From contig NZ_JACORT010000003.1 of assembly GCF_014297465.1 (NCBI RefSeq), positions 124,001 to 188,000 of the forward strand: DNA of 64,000 bases, written 5' to 3'. Positions 52,401 through 59,569 of this stretch are shown one piece after another. A program made the position numbers and the translations under genes. The notes under the pieces were generated by a model. The model was not told where the DNA came from, made no database searches, and saw only the letters and a list, made by a program, of their open reading frames with translations. Positions within the stretch are counted from its first letter, which is position 1; the number at the start of each line of letters is the position of its first letter. This stretch comes from Ramlibacter cellulosilyticus. Its GTDB lineage: Bacteria; Pseudomonadota; Gammaproteobacteria; Burkholderiales; Burkholderiaceae_C.

Positions 52401-52550
52401 GCGGTCCGCGGGGGAGAAGAGCACTTCGCCGGTGGTCTCGGCGGCGAGGCGCTGCGCCAACCGGCCGGCGACCTCGTTGCTGGCGCCGGCGACCTTGTCG
52501 TAGGCGTTCGCGGTGCCGCCCGCGATCTCCAGGGGGACGCGTGCGTTCAT
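49485..52550 (-). CDS. FAD-linked and Fe-S-containing 2-hydroxyacid dehydrogenase (Dld2/GlcD-GlcF fusion type)
   Basis: The 1021-residue protein fuses a flavoprotein to an iron-sulfur protein. The PCMH FAD domain (about 45-280) has VPVVPRGGGTSQCGQTVG and GGMAGNNSCGSRSI. The FAD-oxidase C-domain follows with EHGDGLCRGEW. Near 600-690 are Fe-S motifs CNNNGHCRK and CVSCKGCKRDCPTGVDM. The C-terminus has CCG-type repeats (HLCCGRTYL, SSCCGMAGSFG). Such proteins oxidise D-lactate, D-2-hydroxyglutarate or glycolate and pass electrons to quinone. The start overlaps the GntR stop, so regulator and enzyme are co-translated. Confidence 0.93.
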   Translation of the reverse strand: MNARVPLEIAGGTANAYDKVAGASNEVAGRLAQRLAAETTGEVLFSPADRGRYATDASIYQVVPVGVFVPRSAEDARIALDICRDLKVPVVPRGGGTSQCGQTVGAGLVIDFSKHVRKVLEVDEANRTVTVEPGIVLDHLNAHLKKTGLWYPVDVSTSAQATLGGMAGNNSCGSRSIAYGNMVHNVLGAQAWTSDGHLHTFGRFDEATGTVRQLGERVRDLAMALRPEIEARWPKVLRRVAGYNLDVFHNQNEKPYTRDGSVNLAHLLVGSEGTLALTRSLKLQLSDLPRSKVLGVVNFPTFYKAMDSAQHIVKLGSDGTLTAVELVDRTMIELSLQNPAFAPTVRSALIGSPDALLLVEFAGADKAALVRKLSELEQLMGDLGLPGSVVLMPDDVPQKALWEVRKAGLNIMMSLKGDGKPVSFIEDCAVPLQHLAEYTDALTQVFRKHGTKGTWYAHASVGTLHVRPILDMRRNGAPEMRRIAEEASELVRKYKGAYSGEHGDGLCRGEWIQWQFGPAINTAFGEIKQLFDPIGLLSPNRIIDPPRMDDTRLMRFPPSYKVIPLQPALDWSAWDVQNDPATERTTAPGTGGDPAKGFAKAVEMCNNNGHCRKFDAGTMCPSYRVTRDEQHLTRGRANTLRLAVSGQLGPEGLASEAVREALELCVSCKGCKRDCPTGVDMARMKIESRHADGRKNGWSLKDKLIARLPEYAATASRFAGLLNLRNRIPLLATLGEKMLGFSAKRSLPEWQGAHFFQGRLPGATREEVLAAAKPVVLFVDTFNGFFESENARAAFAVLQAAGYTIHVARKERDDGKHLCCGRTYLASGMVDEAKAKATELLDALHPLAERGIAIVGLEPSCLLSLRDEVTAMGLGERAQVLAKQSLLLEEFLAREAAAGRLDALKTQLKPLGKPILVHGHCHQKAFGAVSPVLEVLKLVPGAQPQLIESSCCGMAGSFGYEAKHHAVSMQMAELSLLPAVRSAPDAIVVADGTSCRHQIHDGAQREAVHAAVVLRMAMQRT

Positions 52551-53236
52551 GCGGCACCCCGCTGGCCGTTCGCTGCTTCGCGCAGCTGTTCCAGCACCAC
52601 GTCGCGCTTGTTGCGCAGGTGCAGCTGCAGGATCTCGCGCATGGCCTGGCCATCGCGCGCGACGAGCGCTTCGATCATCTTCTCGTGTTCCTTCACGGCG
52701 CGCTTCCATTTCTCGCCGTCCTGGTTGGAGCGGAAGCGCAGGGCCTGCAGGCGGGCGTTGACCTGCTTGTAGACGGTGGCGAGTACCGGGTTCTTGGCGG
52801 CGTCGCTGATGGCGGCGTGGATGCGCGCGTTGACCGCGTAATAGGCGGAGAGGTCGCGCCGCGTGTACGCGGCCATCATCTCGAACTGCATGGCCTGCAC
52901 CTCGGCGAGCTCCTGCGCGGTGATGCGCTGCGCGGCGAGCTCGCCCGCCATGCCTTCGAGCCCGGCCATCACCTCGAAAGTATTCAGCACGTCGGCCTCG
53001 GTCAGGGAAACCGCTATCGCGCCGCGATTGGGCAGCAGTTCCACTAGCCCTTCGGCGGCCAGCATCTTGATGGCTTCCCGCAAGGGCGTGCGCGAGACGT
53101 TCAGCAGCTCGGAGAGTTCGCGCTCGTTGAGCTTGGCGCCGGGCGCGATGCGCCCTTCCACCAGCATCTGGCGCAGCCGTTGCGCCACCTGCTCGTGCAG
53201 GGCGGCGCGGGGGATGGAGATCACGTCCGCAGTCAT
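52547..53236 (-). CDS. GntR-family (FCD) transcription regulator
   Basis: The 229-residue protein has a winged helix (VAQRLRQMLVEGRIAPGAKLNERELSELLNVSRTPLREAI, residues about 15-54) and a helical FCD effector domain with metal-ligand-like D/H residues (INARIHAAISDAA). FCD regulators sense small organic acids. It is the first gene of the leftward pair with the FAD/Fe-S dehydrogenase. Two identical boxes flank the divergent promoter (53244 and 53309), so it probably represses both directions until an acid inducer binds. Confidence 0.93.
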   Translation of the reverse strand: MTADVISIPRAALHEQVAQRLRQMLVEGRIAPGAKLNERELSELLNVSRTPLREAIKMLAAEGLVELLPNRGAIAVSLTEADVLNTFEVMAGLEGMAGELAAQRITAQELAEVQAMQFEMMAAYTRRDLSAYYAVNARIHAAISDAAKNPVLATVYKQVNARLQALRFRSNQDGEKWKRAVKEHEKMIEALVARDGQAMREILQLHLRNKRDVVLEQLREAANGQRGAA

Positions 53237-53243
53237 GGAGTGG

Positions 53244-53258
53244 ATTTTGTATGCAAAT
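53244..53258. promoter_or_regulatory. FCD-GntR operator box 1
   Basis: ATTTTGTATGCAAAT, eight bases upstream of the GntR start. Its core TTTGTATGCAAA is partly palindromic. The same 14 bases recur at 53309. Confidence 0.7.
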
Positions 53259-53297
53259 CGGATTCGGTGCAAACCCGTAGTTTCGGCTTGATGGCCC

Positions 53298-53326
53298 TTG
53301 ACAACTGAATTTTGTATGCAAAAAAT
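53298..53326 (+). promoter_or_regulatory. Promoter of the aminotransferase operon with operator box 2
   Basis: TTGACA (53298-53303) is a perfect -35. The second box ATTTTGTATGCAAAA (53309-53323) fills the 17-base spacer up to a weak -10, AAAAAT. A repressor bound here would block RNA polymerase. The aminotransferase ATG is 35 bases further on. Confidence 0.65.
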
Positions 53327-53360
53327 GGGCGCCTCCTGAAACGCAACCGGAACAGCCCGC

Positions 53361-54590
53361 ATGGTCACGCTCGACTTCCACCCCACCGGCCGCCACTTCC
53401 TGCAGATCCCGGGCCCGTCCCCGGTGCCGGACCGCATCCTGCGGGCGATGAGCCTGCCCACCATCGACCACCGCGGCCCCGAGTTCGGCGTGCTGGGCCT
53501 GCGCGTGCTCAAGGGCATCCAGAAGATCTTCCAGACGAAGCATCCCGTCGTGATCTACCCGGCGTCCGGCACCGGCGCGTGGGAAGCCGCGCTGGCCAAC
53601 ACGCTGTCGCCCGGCGATCACGTGCTGATGTACGAGACCGGCCACTTCGCCACGCTGTGGAACAAGATGGCAACGCGCCTCGGCGTCAAGACCGAGTTCC
53701 TCGGCCTGCCCGGCACCGAAGGCTGGCGCAAGGGCGTGCAGGCGCACCTGATCGAGGAGCGCCTGAAGAAGGACACGCAGCACAGCATCAAGGCGGTGTG
53801 CGTGGTCCACAACGAGACCTCCACCGGCGCCACCAGCAACATCCTGGCCGTGCGCCGCGCCATCGACGCCGCGAAGCACCCCGCGCTGCTGATGGTCGAC
53901 TCCATCTCCGGCCTCGCCTCCGCCGAATACAAGCACGACGAGTGGGGCGTGGACGTCACGGTGAGCGGCTCGCAGAAGGGCCTGATGCTGCCCCCCGGCA
54001 TCAGCTTCAACGCGATCTCGCCCAAGGCGATGGAGGCGAGCAAGGCCGCGAAGCTGCCCAAGTCCTTCTGGGCCTGGGACGAGATCGTGGAGATGAACAG
54101 GACGGGCTACTGGCCCTACACCCCCAACACCAACCTGCTGTACGGCCTGGCGGAAGCCTGCGACATGCTGCTGGAGCCCGCGTTCGGCGGCCTGGAAGGC
54201 ACGTTCGCCCGCCACAAGCGGTGGGCCGAAGGGGTGCGCGGCGCGGTGAAGGCCTGGGGCCTGGAGATCCAGGTGACCGAGGCCGCGAGCCAGTCGCCCG
54301 TGCTGACCGGCGTGATCATGCCCGAGGGCGTGGACGCGGACGCGGTGCGCAAGCTGATCTACGAACGCTTCGACCTGTCGCTCGGCACCGGCCTGGGCAA
54401 GGTCAAGGGCCGCATGTTCCGCATCGGCCACCTCGGCGACTGCAACGACCTGACGCTCATGGCGGCCCTCTCCGGCTGCGAGATGGGCCTGAAGCTGTCC
54501 GGCGTGAAGCTGGCCGGCTCCGGCGTGCAGGCGGCGATGGAGTACTTCGCCGGACATCCGGCCCCAGTCGCCCTGCAGAAGGCGGCGTAA
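53361..54590 (+). CDS. Class V aminotransferase (serine-glyoxylate aminotransferase-like)
   Basis: The 409-residue PLP enzyme has GPSPVPDRILRAM, YPASGTGAWEAAL, HNETSTGATSN, MVDSISGLAS and the PLP lysine K206 in VSGSQKGLMLPPG. FRIGHLGDCND is near the end. Serine-glyoxylate or alanine-glyoxylate aminotransferases are the nearest named enzymes. In this operon with a CoA transferase and a 2-hydroxyacid dehydrogenase the amino acceptor could be glyoxylate or another 2-oxoacid. It is the first rightward gene after the GntR-controlled promoter. Confidence 0.92.
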   Translation: MVTLDFHPTGRHFLQIPGPSPVPDRILRAMSLPTIDHRGPEFGVLGLRVLKGIQKIFQTKHPVVIYPASGTGAWEAALANTLSPGDHVLMYETGHFATLWNKMATRLGVKTEFLGLPGTEGWRKGVQAHLIEERLKKDTQHSIKAVCVVHNETSTGATSNILAVRRAIDAAKHPALLMVDSISGLASAEYKHDEWGVDVTVSGSQKGLMLPPGISFNAISPKAMEASKAAKLPKSFWAWDEIVEMNRTGYWPYTPNTNLLYGLAEACDMLLEPAFGGLEGTFARHKRWAEGVRGAVKAWGLEIQVTEAASQSPVLTGVIMPEGVDADAVRKLIYERFDLSLGTGLGKVKGRMFRIGHLGDCNDLTLMAALSGCEMGLKLSGVKLAGSGVQAAMEYFAGHPAPVALQKAA

Positions 54591-54638
54591 CGGTTTTCTC
54601 GATTCCCAAACCCAAGTCCACCAGGAGAGAGAGACAAC

Positions 54639-55613
54639 ATGCAACGCAGAACCTTCGTGACCGGCGCGGCCGGACTGGCCGCTTCCGTCGCGCTGCCGAT
54701 GGCGCGCGCGCAGCAACTGCCCACCGGGCCGGTGCGCATCATCGTGGGCTTCGCGCCCGGCGGCGGCACCGACATCCTCGCGCGCGTCATCGGGCAGAAG
54801 CTCGCCGACATGTGGAAAACGCAGGTCATCGTGGAGAACAAGGCCGGCGCCTCCGGCACCATCGCCTCCGACTACGTGGCCAAGCAGCCGGGCGACGGCA
54901 CCGTGCTGCACATGGCGCACATCAACAGCCATGCGCTCATGCCCAACCTGCAGAAGCTGGGCTACGACGCCGAGAAGGACTTCCAGCCGATCGCGCTGGT
55001 GGGCGTGACGCCCAATCTGCTGATCTGCGGCCAGATGCAGCCGGCCAAGACGGTGAAGGACCTCGTGGCGCTGTGCAAGGCCGAACCGGGCAAGATCAGC
55101 TTCGGCTCCGCCGGCCCGGGCTCCGCGCAGCACCTCGCGCTGGAGATGTTCATGCTGCAGGCCGGCGTGAAGGCGATCCACGTGCCGTACAAGGGCTCCG
55201 GCCCGATGCTGACCGACCTGATCGGCGGCCAGGTGCAGTACAGCTTCGACACGATGACGGCCGCCACGCCGCACGTGAAGAACGGCAAGGCCATCGCGAT
55301 CGCCCAGACGCGCCAGAAGCGCGCCTCCGGCCACCCGAACGTGCCCACGATGTCCGAGAGCGGCTTCCCCGGCTTCGAGGCAACCACGTGGTACGGCCTG
55401 GTGGGCCCGGGCAAGATGCCCGTGGGCCTGGCCCGCCGCATGAACGAGGACGTGAACAAGGCCCTCGTCATGCCCGATGTCGTCGAGAAGCTGGAAGCCT
55501 CCGGCGCCGAGGACGGCGGCGGCTCGGTCGACAAGTTCCGCGAGTTCATGCACGTGGAACAGGTCAAGTGGGCCAAGGTCATCAAGGAAGCCAACGTCAA
55601 GGTCGACGCCTGA
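54639..55613 (+). CDS. Bug-family tripartite tricarboxylate transporter binding protein
   Basis: The product has 324 residues. The signal peptide MQRRTFVTGAAGLAASVAL has a twin-arginine-like start and is cut near ARAQQ. Bug landmarks: IIVGFAPGGGTDILARVIG, NKAGASGTIASDYV, GSAGPGSAQH and HVPYKGSGPMLTDLIGG. It is probably the uptake or sensing component for the acid degraded by this locus. It lies 48 bases after the aminotransferase gene and is followed by a strong terminator, so the CoA transferase genes may be read at a lower level. Confidence 0.93.
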   Translation: MQRRTFVTGAAGLAASVALPMARAQQLPTGPVRIIVGFAPGGGTDILARVIGQKLADMWKTQVIVENKAGASGTIASDYVAKQPGDGTVLHMAHINSHALMPNLQKLGYDAEKDFQPIALVGVTPNLLICGQMQPAKTVKDLVALCKAEPGKISFGSAGPGSAQHLALEMFMLQAGVKAIHVPYKGSGPMLTDLIGGQVQYSFDTMTAATPHVKNGKAIAIAQTRQKRASGHPNVPTMSESGFPGFEATTWYGLVGPGKMPVGLARRMNEDVNKALVMPDVVEKLEASGAEDGGGSVDKFREFMHVEQVKWAKVIKEANVKVDA

Positions 55614-55622
55614 CTTCCCGGC

Positions 55623-55655
55623 GCCTGCATCGGCATGTGCCGGTGCAGGCATTTT
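55623..55655 (+). terminator. Rho-independent terminator after the Bug gene
   Basis: A 13-bp stem GCCTGCATCGGCA / TGCCGGTGCAGGC (one T-G pair) with a two-base loop is followed by ATTTT. Confidence 0.85.
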
Positions 55656-55658
55656 CCT

Positions 55659-55756
55659 GAACGCAGAGGTCGCAGAGGTTTCGCAGAGGTCGCAGAGGAA
55701 CATCCACGGAAGGTTTTCTCTGCGACCTCTGCGTCTTCTCTGCGACCTCTGCGTTC
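55659..55756. repeat. Family E: nested tandem and inverted CGCAGAGGT repeats
   Basis: The left arm (55659-55700) holds two units of CGCAGAGGTCGCAGAG. The right arm (55714-55756) holds two units of CTCTGCGACCTCTGCG. The arms are nearly perfect complements around a 13-base loop, so about 42 bp can pair. It is the only copy here, between the terminator and the CoA transferase gene. Confidence 0.85.
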
Positions 55757-55793
55757 GAAAGGGCTCGCGCCCGCACAGCAGAGACATTTCCGC

Positions 55794-57005
55794 ATGAACG
55801 ATACACAGCGCCCGCTCCCCCTCGCGGGCGTCCGCGTCCTCGACATCTCCCAGGTGATGGCCGGCCCTTACGCCTGCATGCTGCTCGGCGACCTCGGCGC
55901 CGACGTGATCAAGGTGGAGCCGCCCGGCACCGGGGACCAGACCCGGGGCTCCATGGGCTTCAAGATGAAGGGCGCCGACAGCCTCGGCTTCCTGAACATG
56001 AACCGCAACAAGCGCAGCATCACGCTGGACCTCAAGACCGAGGCCGGCAAGGAGGCGCTGAAGACGCTCGCGCGCGACGCCGACATCCTCGTCGAGAACT
56101 ACCGCCCCGGCGCGCTGCGCCGCCTGGGCCTCGGCTACGACGTGCTGAAGGACATCAACCCGCGCCTGGTCTACACCAGCATCTCGGGCTTCGGCCAGAC
56201 GGGCCCCTGGGCCGACCGGCCCGGCTTCGACCTCATGGCGCAGGCGATGTCCGGCGTGATGAGCGTGACGGGCTATCCCGATTCGCCGCCGGTGAAGGCC
56301 GGCGTGCCCGTGGCCGACATCGGCTGCGCGCTGTTCGCGATCTACGCCACGCTGGCGGCCTACATCGGCGCGAAGAACACGGGGCAGGGCCAGTACATCG
56401 ACGCGGCGCTCTTCGACACCGCCATGGCTTTCTCGGTCTGGGACACCTGCGACTGGTGGGGCACCGGCAAGCCGCCGCAGCCGCTGGGCACGTCCAACAA
56501 GATGACGGCGCCGTACCAGGCGATGGCCTGCGCCGACGGCCACTTCGTGATGGGCGCCAACAACCAGAAGCTGTGGGTGCAGCTGTGCAAGGTCATGGGG
56601 CGCGAGGAGCTGCTCGAGGACCCGCGCTTCACCACGATCGCGCTGCGCCTGGCCAATCGCCCCGCGCTGCAGGACGAACTGGAGAAGACCTTCCGCACGC
56701 AGGGCAAGGACTACTGGGTGGAGACGCTGCTGGCCAACGGCATCCCCGCCGGCCCCATCCTCTCGTATCCCGAAGCCTTCGGCAGCGAGCACGCGAAGGT
56801 GCGCGGCATGCGCATGGAGATCGACCATCCGATGGAGGGCAAGGTGCCCAACATCGGCTTCGCCGTGAAGCTCTCCGGCACGCCGCAGCAGGTGCGCAGG
56901 CACCCGCCGCTGCTCGGCGAACACACCGAGGAAGTGCTGGCCGAAGCGGGGCTGGCCGCCGAGGACATCGCGCGGCTGCGCAGCGAAGGAGCGTTCGGGT
57001 CATGA
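55794..57005 (+). CDS. CaiB/BaiF family CoA transferase
   Basis: The 403-residue class III CoA transferase has LAGVRVLDISQVMAGPYACMLLGDLGADVIKVEPP and NRNKRSITLDLKT, then the catalytic Asp in GFDLMAQAMSG and GQYIDAALFDTAM. It moves CoA between carboxylic acids, such as succinyl-CoA to an organic acid. It is coupled to an enoyl-CoA hydratase gene (ATGA), which suggests activation of an acid followed by hydration or hydrolysis of its CoA ester. The ATG at 55794 starts just before the conserved N-terminus. Confidence 0.93.
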   Translation: MNDTQRPLPLAGVRVLDISQVMAGPYACMLLGDLGADVIKVEPPGTGDQTRGSMGFKMKGADSLGFLNMNRNKRSITLDLKTEAGKEALKTLARDADILVENYRPGALRRLGLGYDVLKDINPRLVYTSISGFGQTGPWADRPGFDLMAQAMSGVMSVTGYPDSPPVKAGVPVADIGCALFAIYATLAAYIGAKNTGQGQYIDAALFDTAMAFSVWDTCDWWGTGKPPQPLGTSNKMTAPYQAMACADGHFVMGANNQKLWVQLCKVMGREELLEDPRFTTIALRLANRPALQDELEKTFRTQGKDYWVETLLANGIPAGPILSYPEAFGSEHAKVRGMRMEIDHPMEGKVPNIGFAVKLSGTPQQVRRHPPLLGEHTEEVLAEAGLAAEDIARLRSEGAFGS

Positions 57006-57781
57006 GCAACGAAGGCGCCGTCCACCTCGCGATCGAAGGCCCGGTCGCCTCGATCACCTTCGACCGCCCCGAGGCGCGCAACGCGATGACCTGGGCGATG
57101 TACCAGCAGCTGCGCCGCCACTGCGAGCAGCTGCGCGAGAACAAGGCCGTGCGCGTGGTGCGCTTCCAGGGCGCGGGTGGCGAGGCTTTCGTCGCCGGCA
57201 CCGACATCGCGCAGTTCCAGGACTTCACGAGCGGCAAGGACGGCGTGGAGTACGAGCACCGCATCGACGGCACCATGCAGCTGCTCGCGGCGCTGCCCAT
57301 GCCCACCGTGGCCGTCGTGCAAGGCTGGTGCATCGGCGGCGGGCTCGCGATCGCGAGCACCTGCGACTTCCGCATCGCGACGCCCACGAGCAAGTTCGGC
57401 GTGCCGATCGCGCGGACGCTGGGCAACTGCCTGTCGATGGCGAACGTCGCGGGGCTCGTGGCCGCGTTCGGCCGTCCGCGCGTGCAGCGCCTGCTGCTGC
57501 TGGCGGACATCATCGGCGCCGAGGAAGCACAGGCTTGCGGCTACGTGCTCGAGATCGCCGCGCCCGAGGACATCGAAGCCGCCGCGCAGAAGCTGTGCGG
57601 CAAGCTCGCGAACCTGGCGCCCGTGACCCAGGCCGTGAGCAAGGAGGCGCTCGCGCGCCTGCTGCGGCACAGCCTGCCGGATGCCGAGGACCTCATCCGC
57701 CGCACCTACGGCAGCGAGGACTTCCGGGAAGGCGTGCAGGCCTTCGTGGGCAAGCGTCCGCCGGTCTGGAAGGGTCAGTAG
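57002..57781 (+). CDS. Enoyl-CoA hydratase/isomerase family protein
   Basis: The 259-residue crotonase-fold protein has ITFDRPEARNAMTWAMYQQL, the oxyanion loop GEAFVAGTDIAQFQ and VQGWCIGGGLAIASTCDFRIA. The usual second glutamate position around GVPIARTLGNCLSMANV does not carry the typical Glu of true hydratases. It could be a hydrolase, lyase or isomerase instead. It is the last gene of the operon with the CoA transferase. Confidence 0.9.
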   Translation: MSNEGAVHLAIEGPVASITFDRPEARNAMTWAMYQQLRRHCEQLRENKAVRVVRFQGAGGEAFVAGTDIAQFQDFTSGKDGVEYEHRIDGTMQLLAALPMPTVAVVQGWCIGGGLAIASTCDFRIATPTSKFGVPIARTLGNCLSMANVAGLVAAFGRPRVQRLLLLADIIGAEEAQACGYVLEIAAPEDIEAAAQKLCGKLANLAPVTQAVSKEALARLLRHSLPDAEDLIRRTYGSEDFREGVQAFVGKRPPVWKGQ

Positions 57782-57788
57782 CAACGCC

Positions 57789-57823
57789 GTCCTACGCGCC
57801 GCGCCGCGGGTGCTGCCTAGCAT
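57789..57823 (+). promoter_or_regulatory. Candidate GTCCTAC promoter-like element
   Basis: GTCCTAC (57789-57795) and CCTAGCAT (57816-57823) lie 22 bases before the ATG at 57845, matching the pairs at 2462 and 17085. Confidence 0.3.
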
Positions 57824-57844
57824 GGGTGCATCACGAGGTGCACC

Positions 57845-58198
57845 ATGGCCGCGAAAGACGACTCCCCGCTGGGCTCCAGCAAGCCCGCCCGACCGGGCGA
57901 CCCGCTCGACCTCGCCACGTCCGTGGCCGGCGAGGAAGACCCCGGCGCGTCCATCGACATGGCGCAGCCGCGCGGCACCGAAGGCCGCAACGACCAGCCG
58001 GCCGGCGAGGCGCCCACGCAGCCTTCCGGCGGTGGCGCGCAGGCGCAGATGGCCCCCGGCGACGAAGCGCCGGCCGGCACGCCCAGCACCGGCGAGAGCG
58101 TGTGCCCGCAATGCGGCGGCAGCGGCAAGCTGGGCGCATCCGCCTGCCCCAACTGCCTCGGCACCGGCAAGGTGATCGTGGGCATCGGCGGGGCCTGA
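57845..58198 (+). CDS. Small protein with DnaJ-type zinc ribbon
   Basis: The 117-residue protein has a disordered, proline/glycine/acid-rich first 80 residues. A single pair of CxxCxGxG motifs follows: C87PQCGGSGK and C101PNCLGTGK. One DnaJ-like zinc ribbon is expected. I know no named family for the full protein. The CCTAC-type element upstream suggests stress control. It is followed by a hydrolase gene after 11 bases. Confidence 0.75.
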   Translation: MAAKDDSPLGSSKPARPGDPLDLATSVAGEEDPGASIDMAQPRGTEGRNDQPAGEAPTQPSGGGAQAQMAPGDEAPAGTPSTGESVCPQCGGSGKLGASACPNCLGTGKVIVGIGGA

Positions 58199-58209
58199 CC
58201 GGCGCGCCG

Positions 58210-59007
58210 ATGCCAGGCGACCGCATCGGCGTCCTGCCTCCCGTCCGTGCGCTGCAGACGCGCAGCGGCCGCCTGGGCTACATGCTCTCCGGAACGGGCG
58301 ATCCCACGATCGTCCTGGTGAGCGGCGCCGGCGTGAGCCTGCAAGGCTGGGAGGCCCTGTATCCGGGGATCGAACAGGTCGGCACCGTCTTCGGCTGGAA
58401 CCGCTTCGGCCTGCAGGGCAGCGACCCGCCCGTGGAGCGGCAGACGGGCATCGTGGTGCTGGGGTCGCTGCGCGAGCTGCTCGGGTACAGCGGCCTGGAG
58501 CCGCCGTACGTGCTGGTCGCCCATTCCCTGGGGGGCCTGTTCGCCAACCTCTATGCGCGTGTCTATCCCGAGCAGGTGGCCGGCGTGCTGTTCCTGGAAG
58601 CCACGCACCCGGACGACCGCGAGCTGCTGCAGAAGCACGAGGAGCACCTCGTGCAGGCGCTCGGCAGGATGCAGGCGTTGCCCGAGATGTTCCTGCGGCC
58701 GAACGTCGAGCGTGAACTGGCCTGCGTGGACGACACGGTGCGCGAGATCGCGTCCGCCGGCCCTTTCCCCGACATCCCCGTGCGCGTGGTCACGGGCGGG
58801 CTCACGCCCCGGGGCGCGCTGATGTCGCCCGCCGCCATCGCGGCGAAGCGCGCGAACCAGCAGGCGCTCGCGCGCCTGTCGCCGCGGGGCGAGCACGTCA
58901 TCGCGCAGAAGAGCGGGCACTTCCCGCAGCTCACCGAGCCGGACCTTGTCCTCTCCGTCCTGGAGGAGCTCTGCAGGCTGGTGGTGAGCGAAGCGAACCC
59001 CAGCTGA
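58210..59007 (+). CDS. Alpha/beta hydrolase
   Basis: The 265-residue hydrolase has an oxyanion segment VLVSGAGVSLQGW, the nucleophile elbow VAHSLGGLFANLYA and the catalytic His in QKSGHFPQLTEPD. FLEATHPDDREL follows the elbow. Substrate unknown; esterase or C-C hydrolase are possible. The last eight codons (VVSEANPS) are encoded by a family B repeat fragment (58983-59004), so the natural C-terminus has been replaced or extended. Confidence 0.88.
   Translation: MPGDRIGVLPPVRALQTRSGRLGYMLSGTGDPTIVLVSGAGVSLQGWEALYPGIEQVGTVFGWNRFGLQGSDPPVERQTGIVVLGSLRELLGYSGLEPPYVLVAHSLGGLFANLYARVYPEQVAGVLFLEATHPDDRELLQKHEEHLVQALGRMQALPEMFLRPNVERELACVDDTVREIASAGPFPDIPVRVVTGGLTPRGALMSPAAIAAKRANQQALARLSPRGEHVIAQKSGHFPQLTEPDLVLSVLEELCRLVVSEANPS
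58983..59004. repeat. Repeat family B fragment inside the hydrolase C-terminus
   Basis: GGTGAGCGAAGCGAACCCC plus AGC matches the right end of family B with the AGC ending of family A. It is in frame and followed by the TGA stop. Confidence 0.6.
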
Positions 59008-59014
59008 CGGCGCC

Positions 59015-59569
59015 TCAGTCCCCCGCCTGCACCTCCACCCACTTGCGCCCGTTGAAATAGTGCACGCGCGACCGCTTCTCCAGGAACGCGTCCTCGATCC
59101 CCGCATGCTGGAACCGCACGACGATGCGGCCGCGCGCCTGGTTCTGCCGCCGATGCGCCTGCGTCGGGCCGATGGCGATCACGCTGCGCGAGAAGCCTAT
59201 CCTGCCGCCGCCGACCTGCTGCAGGAAGTCGGCGTCCTTGCGCGCGGAGCCGGGCACTTCCTGCACGCCTTGTGCCGTGCCGCCCGGGTACACGAGGATG
59301 CGCGACGCGCGCGCGATCGAGCAGAGCACCGCCCAGTCGTCGGCATCGCTGCCGAGGAAGGTGCCGCGCGCGAAGTTGCCGGCGTTCTTCGCTGCGAACG
59401 CCTGCGGGATGCGGCAGCCGCGCCGCTCCAGGTCCGCGCGCACCGGCGCCGGCAGGGCCTGCACCTCCGAGGGCGCGAGGCGGCGCGTCGCGAGGTCGGC
59501 ATCGCTCCATTCGTCCGCGTGCGCGGACGCCGAGAGGGCGAGGACGAGACTCGCCGCCACCTTCTTCAT
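59015..59569 (-). CDS. Secreted protein of unknown function
   Basis: The 184-residue product has a Sec signal peptide (about 1-18, MKKVAASLVLALSASAHA). The mature part has two cysteines (GCRIPQ and VLCSIA) that could form a disulfide, and ends in HYFNGRKWVEVQAGD. I recognise no family. It overlaps the regulator gene upstream on the same strand by ATGA, so it may be controlled together with it. Confidence 0.75.
   Translation of the reverse strand: MKKVAASLVLALSASAHADEWSDADLATRRLAPSEVQALPAPVRADLERRGCRIPQAFAAKNAGNFARGTFLGSDADDWAVLCSIARASRILVYPGGTAQGVQEVPGSARKDADFLQQVGGGRIGFSRSVIAIGPTQAHRRQNQARGRIVVRFQHAGIEDAFLEKRSRVHYFNGRKWVEVQAGD

Noticed and set aside
49446..52772. 1108-codon plus-strand frame opposite the FAD/Fe-S dehydrogenase
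   Set aside because: It is antisense to a gene with complete FAD and Fe-S motifs; the frame has no family features.
55659..55756. Possible CRISPR array
   Set aside because: The units are arranged as tandem pairs in inverted orientation with no variable spacers of constant length, and no cas gene is near.
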